DNA from: DATHBD01 sp035296325 | Lineage (GTDB): Bacteria > Actinomycetota > Actinomycetes > Mycobacteriales > Micromonosporaceae | Assembly: GCA_035296325.1 (NCBI GenBank) | Contig: DATHBD010000070.1 | Coordinates: 225,914 to 289,913 of the forward strand | Direction: 5' to 3' | DNA length: 64,000 nucleotides | Part shown: positions 57,115-64,000 of the stretch, one piece after another | Layout of the letters: each line of letters starts with the position of its first letter | Numbering within the stretch: the stretch's first letter is position 1 | Position numbers and translations under genes: made by a program | The notes under the pieces: model-generated | Seen by the model: only the letters and a program-made list of their open reading frames with translations | Databases searched by the model: none | What the model was told of the DNA's origin: nothing

Positions 57115-57666
57115 TCACTCCTCGGCCGGTTCGATCGCGCTGCGCGCAGCGGCCACCAGCTCACCGGTGACCAGGGCCACGTCGGGGTCGGCCGCATCGG
57201 CGGCCCGGTCGTAGCGCACGCTCCAGCGCACCCCGTTGACACCGGCGACCCGGCGGGCCACGACGCGGACTCCCCCGCCGCCGGGCAGCGGGTGGTGCGA
57301 GGTGTACGCGACTGAGCGGTTCACCCGGGCGCGGACCTGGTCGGGCACCCCGTCCGGGTCGACAAGCGTGAGCACCAGGGGCGACTGGTCGGCCATCACG
57401 GCGTACGACTCCTCCTGCGCCACCTCGGCGGCGGTGACGATGGACAGCTCCCGCCCGGACCAGGTCGCCTTGTGGATCTCGTGCCACCCGATCCGCACCC
57501 ACCGCGTCGCGTCCGGGGCCACGGTCGACAGCCAGAGCCCGCGGTTCGTGGCGACCACTGTGGCGTCGGCGAGAGCGCCCGCCCACGCGACGATCCGCTC
57601 CTCCGCCTCCAGGGCCGGACTGCGGTCCGCCGGCAACCGCCGGCGCCGCCACGGCAACGTCACCAT
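57115..57666 (-). CDS. conserved actinobacterial protein near dnaG
   Basis: This 183-residue protein contains ALEAEERIVAWAGALADATV, GLWLSTVAPDATRWVRIGWH and a C-terminal SVRYDRAADAADP segment. Proteins like this recur next to dnaG in actinobacteria, but no function is known. The start is ATG 57666 after GGAGGAG, or GTG three bases later. Confidence 0.68.
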   Translation of the reverse strand: MVTLPWRRRRLPADRSPALEAEERIVAWAGALADATVVATNRGLWLSTVAPDATRWVRIGWHEIHKATWSGRELSIVTAAEVAQEESYAVMADQSPLVLTLVDPDGVPDQVRARVNRSVAYTSHHPLPGGGGVRVVARRVAGVNGVRWSVRYDRAADAADPDVALVTGELVAAARSAIEPAEE

Positions 57667-57727
57667 CGCACTCCTCCGCAACGCGAGTTCCGGCCCGCCA
57701 CCCGGGCCTCGGACGCCACTCTGGGCC

Positions 57728-59578
57728 TCAGAACGATCCGGCGGCACGGTCGCGCAGGGCGCGCGCGTGCTGCTCGAGGGAGACCAGTTCGCCGAAGAGG
57801 CGCAGGTGTTCGTCGGTGTGGTTGACCGGGTTGAGCCGCTGCAGCCGGCTCTTGAGGTCGGCGATCCGGCGATTGACCCGGGCCATCTGGAGCCGGGCGA
57901 TGGTGACCTCCACGTAGCGGAGATCGACCTCTCCGTCCAGTCGCAGTGGCTCGACGGCCAACTCGGTGACGAGGGCCTGTGCGGTCAGGTCGGTGCAGCG
58001 GTCCCGCACCTGTTCGATCCAGACCGCACCGCCGCCGCCGGCCGCACCGGTCCCGCCAGCCTCCGCGATCGCGGCGCGCAGCGTGGCGTAGACACCGGTG
58101 CCGTACCCGTCCGCGTCGACCGCGTCGAACATCGGGCCGGCCAGCACCGGGCACTGCAGGGCCAGCTTGAGCGCCTCCCGCTCGACCAGGGCCTGCGGAC
58201 TGTCCGGTGTGGACGTCGCGGCGCGCGGTGAGGCGGGTGACAGGTCACCGCCCCGTGCGGCGGATGCGACCGCCTGTTGCACGGGCTCGACCTCCATGCC
58301 GAGGTCACCGGAGAGCTTGCGGGTGTACTCGGGACGCAGCGACCGGTCTTTGATCTTCGCGACCAGCGGTGCGGTGGCGCGCAGCGCGGCCACCCGGCCC
58401 TCGGCCTGATTGAGGTCGTACCGGGTGAGGACCGAGCGCAGGGCGAACGCCAGCAGCGGCTCGCGGCGCGCGACCAGGTCCCGCACCGCGGTGTCGCCCT
58501 TGGCCAGGCGCAGCTCACACGGGTCCATGTTGTCCGGGCTGACCGCGATGAACGTCTGCGCGACGAACTTCTGGTCGTCCTCGAAGGCGCGCATCGCGGC
58601 CTTCTGCCCGGCCGCGTCGCCGTCGAAGGTGAAGATGATCTCCCCGTGGTACCCGTCGGTGTCCAGCAGCAACCGTCGCAGCACGCTGATGTGGTCGCCG
58701 CCGAACGCGGTGCCGCAGGTCGCCACCGCCACCGGCACGCCGGCGAGGTGGCACGCCATCACATCGGTGTACCCCTCGACGATGACGGCCCGGCCCTGCT
58801 TCGCGATCTCCCGCTTGGCGTGGTCGATGCCGTAGAGCACGTGCGACTTCTTGTACAGCGTCGTCTCCGGGGTGTTCAGGTACTTGGGGCCGTCGTCGTC
58901 GGGGAACAGCTTCCGCGCGCCGAATCCGATCACATCGCCGGAGATCTCCTTGATCGGCCAGAGCAGCCGCCGGCGGAACCGGTCGATCAGGCTGCCGGAT
59001 CGCGACTCGCGGGCCAGGCCGGCGGCGATCAACTCCGGGCCGGTGAAGCCCTGTGCCCGCAGGTGCCTGGTCAGCAGGTCCCAGCCCTCGGGCGCGAAGC
59101 CGCACCCGTAGCTCTGCGCGGCGGCCCGGTCGAAGCCGCGCTCGGCCAGGAACTCGCGCGCCGGTCGGGCACCGGGCGCGGCGAGCTGCTCGGCGTAGAA
59201 CGCGGCCGCCTCGGCGTTCGCCGCGACCAGGCGCTGGCGCTGGCCGGTCTGGCGTACCGGCGCCGGCCCCGCTTCCATGTACCGCAACTGGATGCCGGCC
59301 TTGCCGGCGAGCCGCTCGACCGCCTCGACGAAGCTCAGGTGGTCCAGATCCATCAGGAATCTGATCGAGTCGCCGCCGGCCCCGCAGCCGTGGCAGAAGT
59401 ACACGCCGCGCGCCTCGGAAACGGTGAACGAGGCGGTCTTCTCGTCGTGGAACGGGCACAGCCCTTTCAGATTGCCGCCGCCGGCGGGCTTCAGCGTGAC
59501 GTTCTCGGACACCACATCCGCGATCGAGGTTCGCTCCCGTACCAGTGCGATGTCCTCATCGCGGATCTTGCCCGCCAC
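57728..59578 (-). CDS. dnaG: DNA primase
   Basis: This 616-residue primase makes RNA primers at the replication fork. The CHC2 zinc finger uses Cys41, His44, Cys62 and Cys65 (LCPFHDEKTASF; YFCHGCGAGG). The RNA-polymerase core follows, with FPDDDGPKYLNTPETTLYKK. The TOPRIM motif AVIVEGYTDVMACH lies near residue 265, with FTFDGDAAGQKA after it. The C-terminal helicase-binding part is present. Length is normal for actinobacteria. Confidence 0.97.
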   Translation of the reverse strand: MAGKIRDEDIALVRERTSIADVVSENVTLKPAGGGNLKGLCPFHDEKTASFTVSEARGVYFCHGCGAGGDSIRFLMDLDHLSFVEAVERLAGKAGIQLRYMEAGPAPVRQTGQRQRLVAANAEAAAFYAEQLAAPGARPAREFLAERGFDRAAAQSYGCGFAPEGWDLLTRHLRAQGFTGPELIAAGLARESRSGSLIDRFRRRLLWPIKEISGDVIGFGARKLFPDDDGPKYLNTPETTLYKKSHVLYGIDHAKREIAKQGRAVIVEGYTDVMACHLAGVPVAVATCGTAFGGDHISVLRRLLLDTDGYHGEIIFTFDGDAAGQKAAMRAFEDDQKFVAQTFIAVSPDNMDPCELRLAKGDTAVRDLVARREPLLAFALRSVLTRYDLNQAEGRVAALRATAPLVAKIKDRSLRPEYTRKLSGDLGMEVEPVQQAVASAARGGDLSPASPRAATSTPDSPQALVEREALKLALQCPVLAGPMFDAVDADGYGTGVYATLRAAIAEAGGTGAAGGGGAVWIEQVRDRCTDLTAQALVTELAVEPLRLDGEVDLRYVEVTIARLQMARVNRRIADLKSRLQRLNPVNHTDEHLRLFGELVSLEQHARALRDRAAGSF

Positions 59579-59768
59579 CTTTCACCCCTTCCCGGCCAGG
59601 TTGTGCCCTGCCATCCTGCCTCGCTTCCACGGCGTTGACGACACCGGCCGGCAGACACGGAGTGTGATGAAGTAATGACAATTGACGACCACACGGTGGA
59701 CAGAGCGTAGGGGCCCGGTAGCGCACGATCATCACAGAACGTTGGATCACTACGCCGTGGAGGGCACG

Positions 59769-61592
59769 TTGAGAGTTTCGAGCCGGAGTACCCGCAGGGC
59801 CGTGGCGGCCGCTGCGGCAGCCGCGCTGCTCGCCCCCGCCGCTGCGGTGGTCGGCACAGTCGCGGCACCGGGCGTCGCCCATGCCGCTGACCAACTCCCT
59901 GTACCCGTCATCGTGCGGTACGGCGACGGCGACCCGGCCGCGGCCGCGCTGGCCGTGACCCGCGCCGGAGGCACGGTCGGGCAGTCGCTCGCGGTGGCTG
60001 ACGCGTTCGCCGCCACGGTGCCGGCCGACGCGGTCGCCCGGATCGCGGCCTCCCCCGCGGTGGCGGCGGTCACTCCGAACGGCCGGGTCAGCCTGAACGC
60101 GGACTCCTGGACCGCCGACACGACACTGACCCCGATGAGTGCGGTCAACACGCTGACCGGCGCCACGACCACCTGGACGAAGCGGGACGCCACCGGGCGC
60201 ACCCTGACCGGCAAGGGCATCGGTGTCGCGCTCATCGACTCGGGCATTTCTCCGGTCCGCGGCATCAGCACCACCCGCCTCGTGCACGGGCCGGACCTGT
60301 CCATCAACTCCCCGTCGCCGACGCTGCGCCGCCTCGACCTGTTCGGCCACGGCACCCACATGGCGGGCATCATCGCCGGCCGTGACCCCGATGTGGCCGC
60401 GGGCGCCGAGAACGACCCCACCCGGTTCGTCGGCGTGGCGCCGGACGCCACCCTGGTGAACGTCAAGGTCGCCGCCGACGACGGCGCGGTGGATGTCTCC
60501 CAGGTGCTGGCCGCGATCGACTGGACCGTGATCCACCGCAACGACACGGGCCTCAACGTCCGCGTGCTGAACCTCTCCTTCGGCACCGACTCGGTGCAGG
60601 ACGCCCGGCTCGACCCGCTGGCATTCGCGGTCGAGGCCGCCTGGAAGAAGGGCATCGTCGTCGTCGTCGCGGCCGGCAACGACGGCGCCGCCGCCACCCG
60701 GCTCGGCATGCCGGCGATGAACCCGTATGTGATCGCGGTCGGTGGCAGCGACCACCGCGGTACCGCGCAGCCGAACGACGACGTGGTGGCCGACTTCAGC
60801 AGCAGGGGCAGCGCCGCCCGCCATGCCGACCTCGTGGCGCCTGGCCAGTCGGTGGCATCGCTGCGCACCCCGAACTCGTACGTCGACACGTTCCACCCCG
60901 CGGGACGGCTGTCGCTGGCCGCCGACCCCACTCAGCGCTACGTCCGGGGCAGCGGCACGTCGCAGTCCGCGGCCGTCGTGTCCGGAGCCGCGGCACTGCT
61001 GCTGCAGCAGCGTCCGGAACTCACCCCGGACCAGGTCAAGCGCCTGCTCACCACAACGGCCCGGCCGCTCACCACAGCCGACACCATCGCCCAGGGCGCC
61101 GGTCAGCTCAACATCGCCGCGGCCGTAGCGGCAGCCACCCCCGCGTACACCCAGTCGGTCCTGCCGGCACTGGGCACCGGCACGCTGGAGAAGTCCCGCG
61201 GGACGACACGGCTTACCGACATGGCCACCGGTGGGCAGCTCACCGGCGAGCGGGACCTGATGGGCCGCCCCTTCGTGTCGTCGACGTGGGCGAGCAAGGT
61301 CACCGCCGGCAACGCGTGGAGCGGAGGCAGCTGGAACGGCGGCGCCTGGGCCGGCGGCGGCTGGCAGGGCACGGTGGCCGGCACCCCGAAGACCTGGAGT
61401 TCAGCGGCCTGGTCGAGCTCGTGGACCGGGCAGGAGTGGACGGTGCTCGGGAGTCCACCGGTGTGGGACGGGAAGAGTTGGAGCTCCGACACCTGGACGA
61501 GCCGGACGTGGGCCAGTCGGACCTGGGCCAGCCGGACGTGGGCCAGCCGGACCTGGGCCGCCGGGTACTGGAAGGCCGAGCGCTGGAAGTAG
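59769..61592 (+). CDS. secreted subtilisin-like protease with Trp-rich repeats
   Basis: This 607-residue protein starts at TTG 59769 with GGAGG upstream. It has a signal peptide (to about residue 40) and an I9-like propeptide. The S8 domain has Asp in GVALIDSGIS (about 157), His in GHGTHMAG (about 195) and Ser in GSGTSQSAAVVSGA (about 398). The last 130 residues are Trp/Gly/Ser-rich, ending in TWASR pentapeptide repeats, typical of cell-surface or cell-wall-targeted segments. It is divergent from dnaG. Confidence 0.87.
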   Translation: MRVSSRSTRRAVAAAAAAALLAPAAAVVGTVAAPGVAHAADQLPVPVIVRYGDGDPAAAALAVTRAGGTVGQSLAVADAFAATVPADAVARIAASPAVAAVTPNGRVSLNADSWTADTTLTPMSAVNTLTGATTTWTKRDATGRTLTGKGIGVALIDSGISPVRGISTTRLVHGPDLSINSPSPTLRRLDLFGHGTHMAGIIAGRDPDVAAGAENDPTRFVGVAPDATLVNVKVAADDGAVDVSQVLAAIDWTVIHRNDTGLNVRVLNLSFGTDSVQDARLDPLAFAVEAAWKKGIVVVVAAGNDGAAATRLGMPAMNPYVIAVGGSDHRGTAQPNDDVVADFSSRGSAARHADLVAPGQSVASLRTPNSYVDTFHPAGRLSLAADPTQRYVRGSGTSQSAAVVSGAAALLLQQRPELTPDQVKRLLTTTARPLTTADTIAQGAGQLNIAAAVAAATPAYTQSVLPALGTGTLEKSRGTTRLTDMATGGQLTGERDLMGRPFVSSTWASKVTAGNAWSGGSWNGGAWAGGGWQGTVAGTPKTWSSAAWSSSWTGQEWTVLGSPPVWDGKSWSSDTWTSRTWASRTWASRTWASRTWAAGYWKAERWK

Positions 61593-61599
61593 TCCTCCC

Positions 61600-61641
61600 C
61601 GGCAGTGCCACTCAGCAGCACGTTGCTGGGTGGCACTGCCG
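61600..61641. terminator. bidirectional terminator between convergent genes
   Basis: A perfect 12-bp stem (61600-61611 with 61630-61641), with further pairing in the loop, is followed by TTTCC. It lies between the subtilase and the convergent DUF1775 gene. Confidence 0.7.
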
Positions 61642-61654
61642 TTTCCGTACAAGC

Positions 61655-62470
61655 TCAGCCACCGGTACGGATGAGCGGCGCGGAGGGCTCGGAGCGCGCT
61701 GTGTCGGCCGGCGGATCTGACGGCAGCAGCGGAGTCGGCCGCCGTCGCGGGTACATCAGGATCGCCCCGCCCGCGACCAGCACCAGCACCATCGCGACGG
61801 ACAGGCCGACGCCGACGCCGGTGCCCGGATCCTCGACGGAGTCGGGGGCACTGTGATCGACGGGTCCGGACTGCGCTCCCGCCCCGGCGTTGTCCGTCTC
61901 CCCCTGCGCCGCCGCTCCGCCAGCCGGTGGCAACAGCCGGATCTCCGGTGCGGGCGACGACGCCACCGCAGCGTCACCACCGGGAACACTGCCCCACCGC
62001 ACGACGGTGCCGTCAGCGTAGGTCTGCAGCACTGCGAACACCATCCGATCCACCGCGGGCAACGGACCGAGTGAGACGGAGAGTTCCGCGACGTCGCCGG
62101 ACCCGCTCCCCGGCTCGGTGACCCGGGTCCAGGTCACCGACGACACCACCTCGGTGGTTTCAGTGCCGTGGATCAGCGCAGTCGGCTCGGCCAGTCGCCG
62201 CATGGTGAGGCCGGGGGCCCAGTCCGGGACCGACATCGGGTAGACCTCGGCGATCGGCGTTGACTCGGGCAGGTACAGCTCCACCTTCATGGTGTGGCTG
62301 GACGGCCGCTCCTCCGGGATTCGCAAGGTCAGCCGAGCCGAGTCGCCCTGCGTCGCCTCGGTCGGCGTGACCGCGATATCGGCCACCGCGGGAGACGCGA
62401 ATGCGCACGCCCCGAAAGCGGCTGCGGCCAACCCAACGAGTGTGACACGCGCAAGCCGGTCACGAATCAT
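61655..62470 (-). CDS. DUF1775 (YcnI-like) membrane protein
   Basis: This 271-residue protein has a signal peptide (1-30) ending AVADIAVTP. A beta-sandwich domain follows (QGDSARLTLRIPEERPSSHT; VELYLPESTPIAEVYPMSVP; VTWTR). A Pro/Gly linker, one C-terminal TM (VGVGLSVAMVLVLVAGGAIL) and an Arg-rich end complete the layout of YcnI, which binds copper in some species. A typical copper ligand (His1 after cleavage) is not evident here. Confidence 0.78.
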   Translation of the reverse strand: MIRDRLARVTLVGLAAAAFGACAFASPAVADIAVTPTEATQGDSARLTLRIPEERPSSHTMKVELYLPESTPIAEVYPMSVPDWAPGLTMRRLAEPTALIHGTETTEVVSSVTWTRVTEPGSGSGDVAELSVSLGPLPAVDRMVFAVLQTYADGTVVRWGSVPGGDAAVASSPAPEIRLLPPAGGAAAQGETDNAGAGAQSGPVDHSAPDSVEDPGTGVGVGLSVAMVLVLVAGGAILMYPRRRPTPLLPSDPPADTARSEPSAPLIRTGG

Positions 62471-63031
62471 GGTGCATCCTCCACGATCGACGACGGTGCA
62501 CTTCCTTGGTAGTACGGTCGCCGGGCGGCGGGGGTTCAACCGCTCCGGCGGAGTTTTCCGATACCGCCGCACACCATTGTGAATCTCACCCGTTCGGCTT
62601 CATGCAGGTGGGCGGACAGGCCTATCCGACCGACTCCGCAAACTCCCATACTGGCGCCCTGGCAGCCTGCCTTCAGCCGGCCACGGGGCTCGATGCCAGT
62701 GCATCGACCTGGGATGATGTATAAATCTTGAGCGCAGATTGAACCCCCGACATCGGCCGAACGGCGGATGTCCGCGGTTCAGCAAATTGGCGGTAAATCG
62801 CGGAAGTAAATAGCCGCGCATAAATCTTCATTAACACCTTGCACCCGTGGAAGTCCCGACCTAGCTTTGAGATCGGTTGATGAAACGGCGAGTGTGAGTT
62901 ACTCAGACAACGACCCGGACTCGCTGACGAGCATCGCTATTGGCCGCAGTCGCGTGGAGGCTGCACTGCCATCCATTGGCGGCCACTCCGAGCCACATTC
63001 GGTCGATCAAGCAGTAGAAAGGTACCTGCCC
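62471..63031. other. intergenic region, long leader of downstream gene
   Basis: No gene is convincing here. A candidate promoter, TTGCAC (62839-62844), 17 bp, TAGCTT (62862-62867), would give a 5' leader of about 160 nt before ATG 63032. The middle (62740-62835) is AT-richer than its surroundings. Confidence 0.4.
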
Positions 63032-64000
63032 ATGCGAAAGTCGGCACAACGAGGCAGTACGACCGGCGGCCGCGGGAACAGGCGCGTCCTCGCGGCGCTC
63101 GCCGCGTTCGTCGTGATCGGCGGCATGATCGCCGTGACACAGGTGTCCAACGCGGCCACGCGTAGACAGCAACGGACCGCCGCCGTGGCGGCGAACTGCG
63201 CCCCAGCGGGGACCAGCGGCCGCGTCGACACCAAGCGAGATCTCGGTACTCCGGACGACGGCACCGTCCGCAACTACCGCGACGACCAGGGCAACGCCCC
63301 CACGGGCCGACGCGGCGAAGCCACCCCGACCGGCGAGACCCGGGCCCGACGCAGCGCAGTCACTCCGACCAGCGAACCCCCGGCCCGGCGCGGCGCGGCC
63401 ACCCCCACCAGCGAACCCCCGGCCCGGCGCGGCGCGGCCACCCCCACCAGCGCACCGGCCTCCGGCCGCGCGACTGACCGGGCCCCCAAACCCGCCGGCA
63501 GTGCCAGTGGCACCGGCAAGGCCAGCGAGCCGGCCCCGAGTTGCCCGCCCGGGACGGCCCAGGCCGAGACGGCGGCGGAGGAGAACGGACTGGAGGTCCT
63601 CGGGGACGACTGCGGCGGCAGCAAGCTCGGCAAGCATGACGGGTTCCAGAAGGGCAACCGGTGCGTGGACACGCAGTTCGGTGAGGTCGGCAACGCCGCC
63701 AACAACCCGTCCCTGCTGATCACCGACGCCCCCGAGACCGTCAAGGTCGGCCAGGCCTTCACCATCTCCGTCGCCACCCGCAACCTCGTCCGCGACCGGT
63801 TCCTCGGCGCCGCAGCCGGCGGGTACTACCTGGAAAGCTCCTTCCTCACCAGCGAAGGCCTGGTCCGCGGGCACTTCCACACCGCCTGCCGGATGCTCTC
63901 CTCCGAGGACAACGCACCCGACCCCGCACCGGCACCCGCCTTCTTCGTCGCCACCGAAGACGGCAAAGGCGGAAAGAACTCCGACACCCTCAAAATCCAG
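63032..64000 (+). CDS. secreted protein with Arg/Pro repeats (truncated by window edge)
   Basis: The frame is open from ATG 63032 (AAAGG 9 bp upstream) to the window end, 323 codons. The signal peptide is RVLAALAAFVVIGGMIAVTQ followed by VSNAA. Residues 105-140 carry a tandem TPTSEPPARRGAA repeat. The downstream domain has NRCVDTQFGEVGNAANNPSL and FHTACRMLSSEDNAPDPAPA. It resembles actinobacterial secreted proteins of unknown function. Confidence 0.7.
   Translation, partial: MRKSAQRGSTTGGRGNRRVLAALAAFVVIGGMIAVTQVSNAATRRQQRTAAVAANCAPAGTSGRVDTKRDLGTPDDGTVRNYRDDQGNAPTGRRGEATPTGETRARRSAVTPTSEPPARRGAATPTSEPPARRGAATPTSAPASGRATDRAPKPAGSASGTGKASEPAPSCPPGTAQAETAAEENGLEVLGDDCGGSKLGKHDGFQKGNRCVDTQFGEVGNAANNPSLLITDAPETVKVGQAFTISVATRNLVRDRFLGAAAGGYYLESSFLTSEGLVRGHFHTACRMLSSEDNAPDPAPAPAFFVATEDGKGGKNSDTLKIQ

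Noticed and set aside
58277..59638. 453-codon + strand frame opposite dnaG
   Set aside because: dnaG on the other strand has all family motifs. The + frame is compositionally a shadow.

Overview
The window comes from a high-GC actinobacterium. The chromosomal flank (53-64 kb) carries dnaG, a YtxH-like protein, an ABC-2 exporter, a YcnI-like copper protein and secreted subtilases. This gene content fits Micromonosporaceae, but the family-level placement is inference. About 52.9 kb of the window is a mobile element. Its right end abuts the 3' end of a CAU-anticodon tRNA gene (52886-52959). Its left end lies outside the window.

Layout. (1) 1-11.1 kb, + strand: siphophage tail and lysis block, with a tape measure carrying a peptidase domain, a distal-tail-like protein, two further tail proteins, an endolysin-like hydrolase and small membrane proteins. 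(2) 11.1-14.1 kb: a secreted subtilase (cargo-like), two small reverse-strand genes and a holin-like protein, closed by two strong terminators. (3) 14.25-19 kb, - strand: many small unknown genes coupled by 4-nt overlaps, plus a membrane-anchored GIY-YIG protein. (4) 19-31.7 kb, - strand: a conjugation-type module, with FtsK/SpoIIIE translocase, DUF2637 (Spd-like) protein, lysozyme-like/M23 hydrolase, VirB8-like, VirB6/TrbL-like, VirB4-like ATPase, PrgI/VirB3-like and a two-TM VirB2-like protein. (5) 31.9-35.8 kb, + strand: HTH protein, XRE-NUDIX regulator, sugar-nucleotide epimerase-like enzyme, GNAT and DUF4429. (6) 36-41.2 kb, - strand: HTH/nucleotidyltransferase pair, NADAR protein, RNA-ligase-like enzyme and a replication initiator containing iteron-like repeats. 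(7) 41.3-42.9 kb: divergent XRE switch and a VapBC-like pair. (8) 42.9-51.5 kb, - strand: MazG-like enzyme, SLOG protein and many small zinc-ribbon or unknown proteins. (9) 51.6-52.8 kb: excisionase-like HTH, inverted-repeat region, GntR regulator and arm-type repeats next to the tRNA.

How it may work (inference). The element combines virion tail and lysis genes with a nearly complete mating-channel gene set, its own replication origin and a repressor switch. It may be a conjugative prophage or phage-plasmid, or an ICE fused to prophage remnants. Capsid, packaging and integrase genes are not in the window and would be expected to the left. I found no internal copy of the tRNA end that would split it into two tandem elements, although I could only read by eye.

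Beyond the tRNA-Asn/tRNA(CAU) pair the chromosome resumes with ordinary genes: YtxH-like, ThuA-like, ABC exporter, dnaG, subtilase, DUF1775 and a truncated secreted protein. Protein functions below come from motif recognition in the translated sequence. No database search was run.
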